From the NCBI GenBank assembly GCA_947579605.1, contig OX388319.1, positions 4,030,001 to 4,094,000 on the forward strand: a DNA stretch of 64,000 nt. The letters are read 5' to 3'. The position numbers and the translations under genes are program-made. The first letter of the stretch is position 1; each line of letters opens with the position of its first letter. Below the pieces are notes generated by a model. It saw only the letters and a list, made by a program, of their open reading frames with translations, was not told the DNA's origin and made no database searches. Source of the stretch: Athripsodes cinereus (taxonomy: Eukaryota > Arthropoda > Insecta > Trichoptera > Leptoceridae). Below, piece after piece: positions 22,561-34,692 of the stretch.

Positions 22561-22839
22561 CAGGCAGGCGAATCGAATAGGATTTAAAAACACCCGTTCT
22601 TACAATATCGTATCCCTATAAAATAGCTGCTATTCCGAATTAAATGCCTGGTTAAGTGACGTTTCACGCACAGACATATTTGTGTCTTCTCTCACACTCT
22701 GGTCTATTCCATAAAGTACTCTATAAAATAACACAATATGGCATAATTATTTGTTTATTTATTTATTGATACAATAGACTCTGTCGCCTCTTATCAGTAA
22801 TAAAATATAATGTTCAATACAAAAAGTCAAAACATAGTC
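22561..22839. other. Unassigned AT-rich stretch
   Basis: Nothing recognisable. Confidence 0.5.
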
Positions 22840-23230
22840 GGCCGGTGTGGCGCGGAGGTACCGCTCTTGCCTTTGTGTCACGAGGTCCCGGGTTCGATTC
22901 CCGGCCAGGGCAAAGTGAAGAATGACCTTTTTCAAATTGTCCTGGGTCTGGTTTTGAAGAGATTGGGTCGAATCTGGGAAAGATTTTGCACGATGAGTGT
23001 GGATGACATAGGAACTACCATTCCTGAAACATCCACGGGTAAGGGAGGGTACAACCCTCATTGTCCTGGGTCTGGGTGTTACATGTATATGTGTGTAGTG
23101 CATTGTATATGTGTGTATCGTCGCGTTAGTACCCATTATACAAGATTCATATCTTAGTTTGGGACTAGCTCGATCTGTGTGAATTGTCTATGTATCTTAT
23201 GTTATGATAAATAGCCTAAAATAAACACTT
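22840..23230 (+). mobile_element. SINE-T (tRNA-derived SINE), full-length copy
   Basis: The head at about 22840-22912 is tRNA-like: an A-box region GTGGCGCGGAGG and a B-box GGGTTCGATTCCC, followed by CGGCCAGGGCA. These would form an internal RNA polymerase III promoter. A tRNA-unrelated body follows with TGTCCTGGGTCTGG repeated three times (about 22941, near 23000 degenerate, and 23063), then GTGTTACATGTATATGTGTG, ATCGTCGCGTTAGTACCC and TAGCTCGATCTGTGTGAATT. It ends in an A/T-rich tail near 23230. Another copy of the family is split between 42640-42815 and 43247-43345. Predicted peptides here (such as EVPGSIPG) are typical of translated SINE sequence and are not genes. Confidence 0.85.
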
Positions 23231-25130
23231 ATTAAAATTAAAAGCAAAGATAAAAAATAACATCTGTAATAATATTATGTAGATTTTATTTGTTTCGTTT
23301 TTTGTCCACATTATGTCCTTGCATTTTTAAAATGCCTCCCAGAAGACGTCGTTATGTTAAAATATTTTATGAATCTACTTGCCTAATCCGCGATGCATCA
23401 ATACTTTGTATTTTTTATTTTAAATTTTGTCATAAAAACAATCTCGTGTCAAAACTCACCTTCAGCTTGTAAATCTCGTCGGACAATTCCTTGACGTTTA
23501 GTTTTGAGTTTTGATGGATCTTTGAATGACAAAAATCAGGCAGAGGTTTTATTTCATGTTGTTTTACAAACTTCCCAAAAACATCATTGTTTTCTCTTTA
23601 TTTTTTTTTATTGTCATTAATGTCAGATGAAGAGTTATTTATAAGTAAATTTAGATATTTTGGTGATTAGATATTCTTAATATTTTGGTGTCGTTTTAAA
23701 ATTGCATGTGTTTTTTTAACTAAATAAAAAATGACTAAGTAGATTTACCCCCCTTCGACCTAAATCACACCATTGAAATTTTATAAAACTTTATGTGAAG
23801 AAGGAAGCTTTTTTCAGCAACGATGACCATTCACTGAGAATGGTTGATAAAAGTAATTGGTAGATACTGTGTTTAGGATATTGCCAGAAGTCGCTTGTGA
23901 TTAGATCATTGTCCATCAAGTTCTTCATACGAATCGTTTATTTTGATCGAAACGTCTAAGTGAATTAATTGCCTACTACTATTGTTCCATTTATTTACTT
24001 CTATCGGTCAGACGGTTGCCAAAATTTACGTATCACTTTTCCGTCTTCTAAGTCTGAATATTTTTGGTCTTTGTTACGTCGTTTTTATTGCGCTCATTAA
24101 TTTGACCATTGTCATAAAGCAATTCCGCAGTCTGGTTCGACACTCTGGTACAAGATAAAATAATAAGTACTCTACTACTTATTATTTTATTTTTTATTAT
24201 TATTATCAAACGCCAATATAATATTTACTTAGTTGGCATCAAACTCGATTATATGATAAGTACCTACACACCACGCCCGATACGTGGGTGTCTATCAACA
24301 TCATCATTTGATTTTTAGTGTGTTATTCTCGACGCGAAACTTTATTAGAGTTTTATCTAATACCTACTTCGTCAGATAAATCTTAATATTCTTCTTAAGA
24401 CGGTGGATGGCGCTCGTAGTAGCTGCCTGAAACTTATGACGTCTCATTTTTAAAAATTAAAATATTATCTAATAATGATTCAAAATAACAAAATTGTAAT
24501 ACATTATTCTTAGTTTAAATAGTTGTACAAAGATAAAGATTTTTTCCAGAAATCTCCTATTTAAGTTGGTAGTGAGAAGGTTAACGGTTCTTGATGGTTA
24601 AGTGTTCATGATGGTAATAATTGAAATATCTAGATTGTTTATATGTATGTATGTTGTAATTTGTAATATATTATTATAATTATAAAATTATAAGATTTGC
24701 GTCGGGAGTAACACATTTGAAATGTATATATAAATAGATTATTGTCTGGCGTCTGAAATGTGATATTAAAGAGCGTTTCAGACCTGATCTCTCTTTCTAT
24801 CTCTCAAATATATATCAATAAATATATACATGTATTGGTTGTATTGTTCTTTTCGTGAACCGTGACTTGCAAAATGTTTTTGTTTTATTAACTACACAGA
24901 ATTAAAGGAAAAAATGTGCTATAAATAAAACGTTGCCGATCCCCGCATAAATAAATCTTTTAGTCCGTTTGTTGATATGTATGTAGGTAAGTATGCATAT
25001 GTTTTATTTATCTGCTTGTACCGGAAAAGATGTAGGAAAATCAATACCTTCTATAAAATACTGCATCGTTGGTGCGTGCTGGATAATAAATTAATTATTG
25101 TATGTATCTGCGTGCAATGCCTGTATATCA
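23231..25130. other. Unassigned AT-rich stretch
   Basis: No supported gene. A short hairpin, AAAATAATAAGTA against TACTTATTATTTT, lies at 24158-24190. The 60- and 80-codon frames at 23290-23472 and 24977-25219 have no motif support. Confidence 0.45.
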
Positions 25131-25268
25131 CCAAAGAAGTATACCACTCATCATCCTCGATATCTTTATGGATTATAATTTTATTTTTGGCACGGAAAAC
25201 TTGCATGTTAATTAAATAATAATGCCGGCTACCCCAAAAGCGAGAATATGCTATAATGGTATAGCTAG
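25131..25268 (+). mobile_element. SINE-A, diverged 3' half
   Basis: TACCACTCATCATCCTCGAT, ATTTTTGGCACGGAAAACTT, GCATGTTAATTAAATAATAA, GCCGGCTACCCCAAAAG and TGCTATAATGGTATAGC align with the SINE-A 3' half. Confidence 0.6.
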
Positions 25269-28045
25269 GATATATTTTTTTGATACCTGTCTAAAACCTC
25301 GAAGTTTATTTCTCGAAAATAATCTTTAAAACGAATAGTTTATTTGCCTTTGCTATCTCTCTTGGCAACCTTTATCTATCGAATAAAAGAAAAGTTACTT
25401 ACTTACTCTCAGCTATAGACCTCAAAATTTAATTAAATTGTCTTGTTTTGTAATATGTATCCATGACATTTTATATGGCTGCCCATTATGGCTCCTTCGG
25501 TGTGGACAAGATTTTGTTAAGTATAGAATTTTTGGATTAACGGAAGTCCCCAGACTTTTGCGATATCCGGGTGGATGGTGGATCGCCTTTAATGTATGTC
25601 TCCATAAAAAAGCTTTCAAAAATATTTTGATTTCTTATTTTCGTGCCTGGAGATTGTTAAATATTACGTGTTTAAAAATACACGGTGTGTTGCTAGGAGC
25701 AATGGAATAATATGTCATTCATGTTGTCGTAGAGTTTCACCTTTTAAATTATTCAAACCCGTATAAGTCTCTTGACAAATGATATTATGACCGAAGAAGA
25801 TTTCATTCTTTTTCTACATTTTGATCTTCAATCTTTTACAATCTTGTTATTATAACAATCCAGACAAACTTTTAGAGGTCACAACACGCAGTATCATACA
25901 TCACATCTATTGCAAGGTAGACAAAGAGTATTCGGCCATTCTTGCCTGTAATGGAATACGTTCTTTACCTTCTTCGTCACACTAAGATGATGACTCTGGT
26001 TCCTAAATCAATGAAATTTTACTGATTACTTGACTGTATGTTTGCCCTTAGGACGGGCAGTAAAATTGTCCATCATCTCAGACAAGTCGTTGTCTCCAAA
26101 TCGTTATCAATCTAATGAATCATTTGATCTTCTGTTGTTCCGCAACTTCTGAAAGATCTAGAAATGAGAGCGAGTCTCCAGCGTTAATTTTCAACTCTGT
26201 TTTCAAAAGTCTCTGGAAACTCAAACTGTCAACACCTGGATGGAGACCAAAGGGGCGGACCGGATGGAAAATTTCGTTTACAACCGTCTATCTAGAAGTC
26301 CATTGATCTAGCGAGGAACCCTGGATATAGAATGATCACAGAGACATTTCGAATCACACGAGCTTTATTTGCCACGAGTAATATTATGACAAAGGATCAG
26401 AGGATAATCTCTATTTTGTATACTTACTTCGAGATTTGTTATTAGTTATAATATCAACATCATTCATTATGTATGACGTCTGGGTGACACATTTTAAGAT
26501 GATATCCCCTCGAGTCTGAGATACTGTATTCTGATAATATTATTTAGTTAGAATTGTACCTACGCTACGCCCGTCCTACTTACTCAAACTCTGTCTGCTT
26601 GTTATCTTGACATTGGCAATCAAACTGTGTATTAGTGCTTCTGTTTACTCTGCGGTGTCTGTTGTCTATATTGCGTTGTTGTTGTTGTTTTCGTTATTGT
26701 ATTATTTACACACCAGCTCGGCTCACGAGATGTTTCTTGTCCCCCCACTCGTGGCCTGTTATAGGTAATAATAATTTATATTAACATAATTATTTGCATA
26801 CGTAATAATATATCGTTGCAATGTTTTGAGGATTGCAGGCTTTCATGGCGAGCTTCTAGCTGATATATGTAAGTTCTGATAATTAATTACGCATACCTTG
26901 AGAATGGCGCCAGCATATGCGCAGAAACATCGCTATCACAAAACCAGCCATATCTTACCCGAAAATTATACACCAATGACACAATGTTTTTTGATTCCTA
27001 ATAATATTTGATATTTAATATCAACTGGGTTCGACTTACTCCAAACTGATTTATTGACTGTACGTTGTTTAACGATATTGTTACTTTTCTTACTAATAAT
27101 GTCATTTTAGTAAAAAAGTATGTTTAATGAACAAAGCAGTCTTTTTAACAACTGAAAGTTTGCCAACGCGAATTAGTTTTGAGTCATTTGCTCACAACGT
27201 GCTTCCAATCTATTCTCCGAAACTCCTACCTAGCAAAGTAAATGGTTATTTCTGACTGAGCAAAATGTTTTATTTTAACTCACATAGATCTGCACTTAAT
27301 TCAACGCATTATCGATTTAGCAATTAACTAGATACTAATTTCAAAGCGTTTCCCAATTCCCTCAATTTGAGTGGACTCTATTTTTCACCACTTACGGTTG
27401 TATCTGTTTTTCATTGGCAGTTTTCACAACGAATTATGTAAGATTCCAAACAAATTAGTTTTCACCGAATGTCTTCCATTCATTCGTTGGTCTTATTTTC
27501 TTTTATATTATATATTTATTTTCATTTACACTACATACGTCGACCGACTTTCTCACATTTAATATGAACCATATTTTTCTACGTGTGGCGCCAGTTGATC
27601 TCTTTGATGAGAATGTTTGGTAATGCTATATCTGAATAATATGTACAATGTAGGAAATCATAAGGAGTGCATTCTAAGTGCCAAGATCCAGTACTATTTT
27701 ATTTATTCTCGTTTTGGATATTGTGCCGCACATTCCAATACTTAGTTGATTGTAATTTGCATAGCACCCGCAAAAATGCAGAAAACATTTTTCAATTTGG
27801 ACTTATTCAATTTATAAAGAAAATATTTAAATTTGAATGAAATTTTACGAATGTCATTGGTATTTTATGGAGAGGATGATTTAACTATTTTGAGAAATTA
27901 ATTTGTTTATATAATAAATATATATTTTGTAGTAATTTTACAGAATGCAGTTTTATAGAATAGGCATGCCAACCATCCAAAGTACATTGATCACAAAACA
28001 CATATTAATATAGGTAGAGAAATGCATTCAAGTTAAACAAATTCA
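25269..28045. other. Long unassigned stretch
   Basis: About 2.8 kb with no recognisable gene or element. Frames at 25422-25710, 26115-26306 and 27371-27562 are short and without motifs. If any host exon exists in the window, this is one of the larger intervals where it could hide. Confidence 0.4.
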
Positions 28046-28100
28046 ATATAGAGGTTAATTTTATCGAAAAGGCGAAATCTCTTCCAACTAACCAACAACT
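28046..28100 (-). repeat. Repeat D core fragment
   Basis: ATAGAGGTTAATTTTATCGA, AAAGGCGAAATCTCTTCCAA, CTAACC aligns with repeat D (GGGCGAGTTTATCGC...TTCAACTAACC). Confidence 0.55.
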
Positions 28101-28119
28101 TTACAACTTTCAACTAAGA

Positions 28120-28236
28120 AAGTTTTATTGGCACAGAGAGGGCAATCTGCGTGTTTATTTCATGCAGTTAGTCCGCAGTTGCTTCGCTGACTACCCCACT
28201 TGTGGGATATACCGTGATGGATAGTAGGTAGTATTA
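28120..28236 (+). mobile_element. SINE-A 3' half
   Basis: TTATTGGCACAGAGAGGGCA, TTATTTCATGCAGTTAGTCC, GCTGACTACCCCACTTGTGG and GATATACCGTGATGGATAGT. Confidence 0.75.
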
Positions 28237-28792
28237 GTTTTATATCTCGATTTTTCATAAAAATTAATCAATTTTTTTACAAAGCACCGACGACATGTTT
28301 ATTTCACACAGTAGCTATGTGACAAATAACTTCTATTTGCTCACAAATATGTATTCTTTGCCCTGTTACATATTATGTTCCTACTTTGGCGCGTGACATT
28401 TTTTTTATTTTGGTTTCGTAACTGTAGCGATCTTATTTTCCCCGATAGTACACAGTATTATTTTCACTTTCTGAGTGTATTACACTGTAAAGCAGAATTA
28501 CCAGAATCTAATATTATAATACGTCTAGACATGATAAATTGCTTTCACCTATATTGCTATTCATCTTACTATGGAGTACAGCAATGTAGCAATAATAATA
28601 TAATATAAAGGATAAGGGTCGCCTTTTAAGAAAACTCTCGACACTGAAGGCCGAAGATTTAATTATTGTGCAGATGGAAATTGAACTGTATTTGGATACG
28701 AATTTCGGCAATCAAAAGTTTTAGTTTCGGCCGCTTCTTTTACTGTTTTTTTTTTATCATGTTTCATTATTGAACGCATGAACGGATGAACG
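28237..28792. other. Unassigned AT-rich stretch
   Basis: No supported gene. Confidence 0.5.
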
Positions 28793-28793
28793 C

Positions 28794-28900
28794 ATGACAA
28801 GAAACAGACGCCCAGGAAGACCACCTAAACGATCTAGGGATAGTTGGACATCCACTTCCCAGGAGCAGGCTCCGAGAATCACAGGACATGTCCTAACTGA
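28794..28900 (+). pseudogene. LINE ORF2 C-terminal fragment
   Basis: The plus strand encodes RNRRPGRPPKRSRDSWTSTS followed by QEQAP. An R.RPGRP..RW.D block is the usual C-terminal linker of RTE/Jockey-like ORF2 proteins; here the Trp is Ser. The fragment is under 110 bp and runs into a reversed SINE-A, so its family cannot be told. Confidence 0.45.
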
Positions 28901-28934
28901 AGCAAAACAAGAAGAAGGAGAGTTTCATTATTAT

Positions 28935-29150
28935 TACACCATCACATCATATCCCACAAGTGGCGTAGTCAGCAGATCAGCTGCATGTTATAAAAATGCA
29001 ATATGTGCTCTCCGTTGCCAACAAAAATTAAGACATTCCCATTGCTGAATTTTTTATTAAAATGTCTTTAATTTTTCGAACTTCTGCCTTTCACAGGACA
29101 CTCCAAAATCACGGAAAAGAGTGAGATACCAATGCTTTGCCGTGTGCTCC
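28935..29150 (-). mobile_element. SINE-A, near full-length
   Basis: In plus reading: ACCATCACATCATATCCCAC, GTGGCGTAGTCAGCAGATCA, GCTCTCCGTTGCCAACAAAA, ACATTCCCATTGCTGAATTT, TTCGAACTTCTGCCTTTCAC, GACACTCCAAAATCACGG, AATGCTTTGCCG. A ~25 bp segment is missing in the middle relative to other copies. Confidence 0.8.
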
Positions 29151-30096
29151 AAGGAACGAATTCTACAAATGAATTAAAATGAAAAAAAAAACTTCACTTT
29201 ATTCAATTGAAACAACCTCATATTATATTATTATTGTGATTCACTTACGGAAAAGAGAGGGTTAACAATTTTTTGCTGTGTCTTTATGTGTACTTATTAT
29301 TCTATGCATTCACGTATTGTAATGTAACATGTAAAAGGCTTAGGCCAAAGACTTTAACATAATTAGATAAATATTTAATTTCGTATTGGGTACTACTTGA
29401 TCAATATTATAGTTGGTAAGTAATTCTATTGCCTAAATCATAATAGTCAGAACAACAATAATTATTATAAAACAGCGAGCAGTCAAAGAGCGGACTTACA
29501 CCATCCTCCGGACAACCCTAATGTAATGTTTCCTATACTTAAAATATTCATCCTGAAGTTGAGAAGATTTATGTCTTTCAACGATTTGTATGACAATTGT
29601 ATAGGAGTAGATTTTACTTAATCTTTGAACACATAGATGTATGATGACATCTGGTGTTCAAAAATTTGTCTAATTTTTTTATCGAAATTTATTTGATTTT
29701 CAAATTATTATTTATTTAACAAGATGTGGATAAAACACAATATTTGACAATGATAAGAAAAATACATAAAATTTACCATTTGATGGTTAAATTTAATCCT
29801 ATATTAGTTTTTATGAAACCAGGTGTAAATGGTACAAAATTTAGAATATTTAATCACAAAATATTCGATTAGCAACCCAAGTGCTGTTATAATGAAAATT
29901 GTTCTATTACCAATATTTTATCGCCTCTACGCACTGTCGCTACGACCGACCTTAGTAGCGTAGGCCCGATTCGTTCTACATAGTAACTACCCACGACAGA
30001 CAGTATATATTATTATCTACGATAAGAACTCATTGCTAGTTCACAATGCTCAGTATACAACAATATTTGGATACAATAGCTGACTGCTGCCTTTCT
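29151..30096. other. Unassigned AT-rich stretch
   Basis: Nothing recognisable. Confidence 0.5.
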
Positions 30097-30152
30097 CTGT
30101 TCTATTCTATTCTATTCTATACTATGTATTCTATTGTATTCTATTCTGTTCC
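30097..30152. repeat. (TTCTA)n pentanucleotide microsatellite
   Basis: TTCTATTCTATTCTATTCTA with imperfect extensions. Confidence 0.9.
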
Positions 30153-31252
30153 GTGTCCTATAATATTATGATTAATCATCCCCTATTGAATGTTGCGTAA
30201 TTTGGTGTTGCTAGATATTATTATTGCCTACGTACTTTCTCGATGACTATGACATTGCACTTTTACGTCACATTAGTTTCTGCCATGAACAAAAATGTCG
30301 TTTATATAAATGTTTCGATATTCGAGTATACAGTAATTCTACTTATTTTGTACTTGCTTTGTGTTATATTCAGGTCAATTTTTTCTCTGAAACTATGTTC
30401 CAAATTTAAGGAGAATTTGGCGGAGTTTTTTTTATTATATACTAAACGCCATTTTACCTAATCATGATATTTTATTTGAGTTAGTATGGCTCTAATAGTA
30501 AAAATATTTATGGACCGGACACAGTCAGATAAAATTACCTCCAATAGCGTGCGCACACCCGAAGACGGCAACGACTGAACTTACGTCTGAAGCGAACTTC
30601 ACTACATGTGAATTATGGGGTTGGCATAATTCACTTGGAGTCGGGTGCCTTGCCAGCTTGCCTGAAAAAGAAAGAAAGAAGAATTTATCGGGCTGCCACA
30701 AGTAAAAAACATAAGCGAAAATACCAGTAATCAGTTACAGAAAGAAACGGGTCAACATTACTTAAAATGTCAAATCTACCGCAAGAAGTATTTAAACTTA
30801 ATATTTTTGTGTAACAATGTTAATTCGGCCACCCTCTGTATATAATGTACTTTCTTTCTTTTCTTCTGTTTATTTATCTATCCATGGTAGCAAAATTATT
30901 TTGTGATACGAGTTCATAGGTTTGTACATATTATTATGATAGTGATTTTATATTTATACCTCGAGCGATTTTAAGGTCTGGTGCGTTTTGTTTTATTCGC
31001 TTTCAGTTGTTAAGTATCATGGTTGAGATGATAATTTGTTAGTCAATAATTACAAAATAATATCATAAAGCAGATATAATTTTACACTTTTTAATGAGAT
31101 TACAACTACAAATGTTTGATTCGTGTTGAACTTGTAAAAACACCCTTAGTTTTAAGAGACCATTTTTCTACTAGAATTTGTAATATTTACAAGTTTATGG
31201 AAAATCACAGCGGAGGCAGTGTACCTTTATTCAGCAATGAATCTGTTGTAGC
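30153..31252. other. Unassigned stretch
   Basis: No supported gene or element. Confidence 0.45.
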
Positions 31253-31265
31253 TGAATTAGAAGAT

Positions 31266-31474
31266 CGAAATAAATAACACAAGCGTTTTATTCTACTATT
31301 GTTTTATTCTGTGAGAGAGACGTCTTTCGTCTTATGAGGACATTGTCAATTGGATTGACAATGTCCTTATAAGACGAAAGACGTCTCTCTCACAGAATAA
31401 AACAATAGTAGAATAAAACGCTTGTTATATTTATTTCGATATGATTCTACAACCTAAACACCGACACAGTGAAT
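31266..31474 (-). mobile_element. Hairpin family H, copy 1
   Basis: A near-perfect inverted repeat (arms about 31279-31350 and 31354-31425, 72 bp, one mismatch, ~3 bp spacer) is flanked on the right by a non-palindromic head. Read on the minus strand the head is ATTCACTGTGTCGGTGTTTA, GGTTGTAGAATCAT. The whole unit is bounded by a 12-13 bp target-site duplication, (T)GAATTAGAAGAT, at 31254-31265 and 31475-31486. No coding frame. The same head occurs in the elements at 40824-40988 and 52194-52392. Arms would transcribe into a long dsRNA stem. Confidence 0.85.
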
Positions 31475-31486
31475 GAATTAGAAGAT

Positions 31487-32650
31487 ATTTCAGTGATAAG
31501 TACCAGTGGCGAAACAAGATTTCTACATTGGTCACTCTTTGGTAATTGTTTTTTTATCGTTATTTCTACTATTTACTATTTGGTATAGGAATTTGAGACC
31601 AGACTTTATTTAAAGATTTATTTGTAGTATAAATTTACCAACAGGAATAACATACACACATAGATTTTTCAAATTCCGACGTTGAATTTTCAAATTGGTA
31701 TTGAATAGTAAGAGAAATATCGCTAGCTCATCGTTTTTGTTTAACAATTTGTTATAGACTTACATTTGAGTACTTTTTTCTGTAACACACTTATTTCAGT
31801 AGTGTGTATTTTCTTTGTATTTATTTGATTAATTTTTTTGTTTATTTTTTTCACTCATATAATTATTACTAGTTAGTAATGCAGGAAAGATGTTTTTTGT
31901 AATGTACTCGTATGAGCATTTCTATAATTGGGGATTCTACATGTATTAATATTTTATTTGTATCTGTATAAACCTTTTGAATAGCCAAATAATTAAAATA
32001 AATAAATTCCCAGCTTTTCTTTTGAAGGCATGTGGTTCTTTTTTGTAAATATGTGAAAGACGCCACTGATAGGTTAATACAGTTAAGTGTAATATATTAT
32101 TTCTGACCGAAAAACGTATAATCCTATGTGTGACTGTTGGCTTAAGGGACATGATATATTATGTAGTTTTTCAGTGAAACAACACTCACATCTCTATGAT
32201 ATATCTTTCTCTCTCTAGGTAGTTGTCTTACCGTTCTCCATCCATTTGACGGATGGAGCTGTATTTTATCATAATTATTCTATCGAATATATCTCAGCCA
32301 ATCATAATATGTCTGCTATTTCTATCTTATCACATTGTTCATATTTCAAACCCTACTGGGAAATAATAATCAAGTTGGCATACCTAATTATGTTAGGTAA
32401 TAAATAATGTATCCAGAATCTGCCTAAAAAATGCGAGTTTTTGTGGAAGGTTTTAGTTTTTCGTAAAACTATTTACCATAAAAGATGTTTCAACAATCAA
32501 ATAAACATATGAGTCGCAATTATTTAAATTTAAACATATTTGGTATCAATAAAACACTGTTTACTTTTCACTATTGATCTAATAATACTCGAGCACTTTT
32601 GTCAAGTTAGCTTGACATTTTCAAGAGAACTAATACAAGAATTTTTTTCT
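31487..32650. other. Unassigned AT-rich stretch
   Basis: No supported gene; overlapping minus frames at 31869-32152 have no motifs. Confidence 0.45.
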
Positions 32651-32651
32651 T

Positions 32652-32985
32652 AAAGTTACATCTTCTTCTTTCTGTGCCATGTCAGGTCCCCCCGACGTTA
32701 GCGATCTTCTCCGGTGAAAACCTCCCTGTCCTGCTGTCCTGAGGCCTGAGTCAATAACACATTTTCACGTTACGTTTTCGTTCCGTTAGCGTTCAAATGC
32801 AGACGATGTTGCGCCAAAGTGTTAATTTTTGTAACTATTGTGTATCTTAGCAATAAAATTGACACTTGCTTGCAACTTTGTCTATACTCGAACGTTAAAG
32901 GAAAGAACAGATCATCCACTGTCCGGATTCCGGTCCACTCTCTAATGTTGCGCAGCCAGGACATCTGCTTTCTGCCAACTAATTT
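32652..32985 (-). pseudogene. LINE ORF2 C-terminal end
   Basis: On the minus strand the region starts with RKQMSWLRNIREWTGIRTVD, DLFF. The block SWLRNIR.WTG....LF is characteristic of the end of one group of insect LINE ORF2 proteins. About 200 bp further on, the same strand gives KIANVGGT, a stop, then HGTERR, followed by an (AAGAAG)-type tail near 32652. Between these the frame is disrupted. The reverse transcriptase core is absent. It is unrelated in sequence to LINE-B and LINE-C. Confidence 0.6.
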
Positions 32986-33430
32986 TTAAAGTCATATACA
33001 ACAACAATTTTTTTTAAGTAGGTACTTAAAAATAGAAATAAAGGGGTAAGGAAGTAGAAGGATTTGAGACAATTTCACTTGAAAATGTCAAGCCTTTCAA
33101 TTCATTACTTTATCCTTTTTTTATTTTATTTAATAACATCATTCCCTCCCGGTTTTATTATTATCAAACAAAGCAGATTATTATTATTATTATTACGAAT
33201 ATTGTTTTATTTTTTTATTGTTGTTTTATGTGTTTTTTTATTATTATTTTGTTTTACCAACCGTGTATGGATTAATCAATCAGTTTTAATATAATTTGAC
33301 CTAATTCTTTTTAATACGAGTTTTTTTACTATTCTCATATTTATTCCAAAAACAATATTGGTCGTAGGTTTTTAACGATTGAAAAAACAAATTAAAATAT
33401 AGTGTATTTATAATAATAATAATTGGACTA
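32986..33430. other. Unassigned AT-rich stretch
   Basis: Contains a (TTA)n-rich patch at about 33178-33200; the 76-codon plus frame here is low complexity (Phe/Leu-rich) and not credible. Confidence 0.5.
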
Positions 33431-33431
33431 T

Positions 33432-33482
33432 TTAAATGTGGCGCCGTTTAATGATCCGTGACCATCTCAAGGGCGCCGTAAA
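33432..33482 (-). repeat. CR1/L2-like LINE 3' tail
   Basis: TGTGGCGCCGTTTAATGATC, CATCTCAAGGGCGCCGTAAA matches the tail after the stop codon at 12243-12298. The two GGCGCCGT blocks in the same direction are conserved between copies. Confidence 0.6.
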
Positions 33483-33495
33483 TCTCTATATATAG

Positions 33496-33541
33496 GTATA
33501 CCATCACGGCATCACCCACAAGTGTGGCAGCGGACAAACAG
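33496..33541 (-). mobile_element. SINE-A 3' end fragment
   Basis: TATACCATCACGGCATCACC, CACAAGTGTGGCAGCGGAC. Confidence 0.6.
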
Positions 33542-33775
33542 AAGGATAATGAAATAGTGTATTTATCTGAAAGAGGAGGCGTGAGGAAGCGCTGACGTCC
33601 AAGAACTATTTCGCTTGACCATGTGGATCAAATTATCAAGAACGACCGCGTGTTGAATTAGAGAAATTTGCGTGCATGTGTGAGAATCTGGATGAGTGTG
33701 GAGGAAGCAAAGGAAATAGGTATGTGAGGATAGATCTTTATGGCGTTCCGTTCTCTCTGGCTACCGCACCTGGGC
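33542..33775 (+). pseudogene. LINE-B 3' fragment
   Basis: Plus-strand landmarks GTGTATTTATCTGAAAGAGG, GTGAGGAAGCGCTGACGTCC, TTGACCATGTGGATCAAATT, GTGCATGTGTGAGAATCTGG and GGCGTTCCGTTCTCTCTGGC parallel the LINE-B copy at 42816-43246. Frames contain stops. The final GGCTACCGCACCTGGG leads directly into a SINE-A-like segment. Confidence 0.7.
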
Positions 33776-33980
33776 TTAGGTATAAGAACAGGTCACTCAC
33801 TGTTTTCGTGGAAAAAGTGGGTATTCGAAAAATATCGCAATAAGATATCAGCGATGAAGTATTCCACCCATCCTGAACATATTAACTTTTATTGGCTAAG
33901 AGAGGACGTCTTGCGTGTGTATTACTCACAGTTTGTCTATGACTGAACCACTTGTGGGATATGCTGTGATGTTATAGATT
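33776..33980 (+). mobile_element. SINE-A
   Basis: CACTCACTGTTTTCGTGG, GTGGGTATTCGAAAAATAT, ATCAGCGATGAAGTATTCCA, CCCATCCTGAAC, AAGAGAGGACGTCTTGCGTG, CCACTTGTGGGATATGCTGT and GATGTTATAG. Confidence 0.75.
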
Positions 33981-34016
33981 GATAAATCCAGTTACGGTTT
34001 CCCAACATTCTTTTAT

Positions 34017-34156
34017 GCCATGCCCCACCGTAGTCTTTCCAAAAGTCATATGCCCCACCGGCCTCTTTTTTTAATTAAATAGTTTAAATTTTTTCAATAG
34101 TATGGGGAAGCGCGGTGCCCCACCTCTGAGGCGTGATGCCCCACCTTGGAAAACAC
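34017..34156. repeat. Four-fold TGCCCCACC motif
   Basis: TGCCCCACC occurs at about 34020, 34051, 34114 and 34138 within 140 bp, in the same direction, in otherwise AT-rich DNA. TTTCCAAAA near the first and TTGGAAAAC near the last are roughly inverted. Purpose unknown; could be subterminal repeats of a small DNA element. Confidence 0.5.
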
Positions 34157-34692
34157 TGAATTAATCATTTAAAATATATCAACCACTTTTTCTCCCTTCT
34201 TGTTTAAGTTAGTCTGTTTTCTATACCTGTGGTACACAATTGAATACTTGACAAATTAAATGATGCCTTTATTTCGTTTAGTACCTATCTACTTTGATTT
34301 AAGTAATTTATCAATAAACTGCTTTGTTACTCCCGGAGTTTATAATATGGAATATAATAATAAGCTGAATTTTCATTTTATACCCGAGAAATATTACCTA
34401 CTGCTCGTGTATTTAAGTGTTATTTCTCAAATTATTTACCCACTCGTTTCAACGTTTTCTTTGTACCTATCTCTAATGATATTTGTTTGACTCTCGTACA
34501 AACTGTAGATATGATAATATTATTGTACGTATTAGCTTTAGTAAGCGTTCAAGGAAACAGAGCAAGTAGAATGTACATCAAACACAATTATTCGGAGATA
34601 CAAATCCAAAAGTGCATTTAAATCATCGTTAATTTTGCAACTTTGTTCTCATAACTTACTCTTAAAAACGTCGAATTTCAAGTCATTTTTTC
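34157..34692. other. Unassigned AT-rich stretch
   Basis: No supported gene. Confidence 0.5.

Noticed and set aside
22840..22912. Candidate functional tRNA gene
   Set aside because: It has A- and B-box sequences, but continues into a SINE body shared with 42640-42815, and no proper acceptor stem or terminator follows. It is the head of a tRNA-derived SINE.
22759..23157. Overlapping frames of 115 and 125 codons
   Set aside because: Both lie on the SINE-T sequence, on opposite strands; peptides such as EVPGSIPG are common by-products of SINE translation.
25269..28045. Hidden host gene
   Set aside because: I looked for conserved motifs and splice-bounded frames on both strands and found none; absence cannot be proven without transcript data.
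33064..33294. 76-codon hydrophobic frame, possible membrane protein
   Set aside because: It is built from (TTA)n/T-rich low-complexity DNA with no start context or homologous copy.
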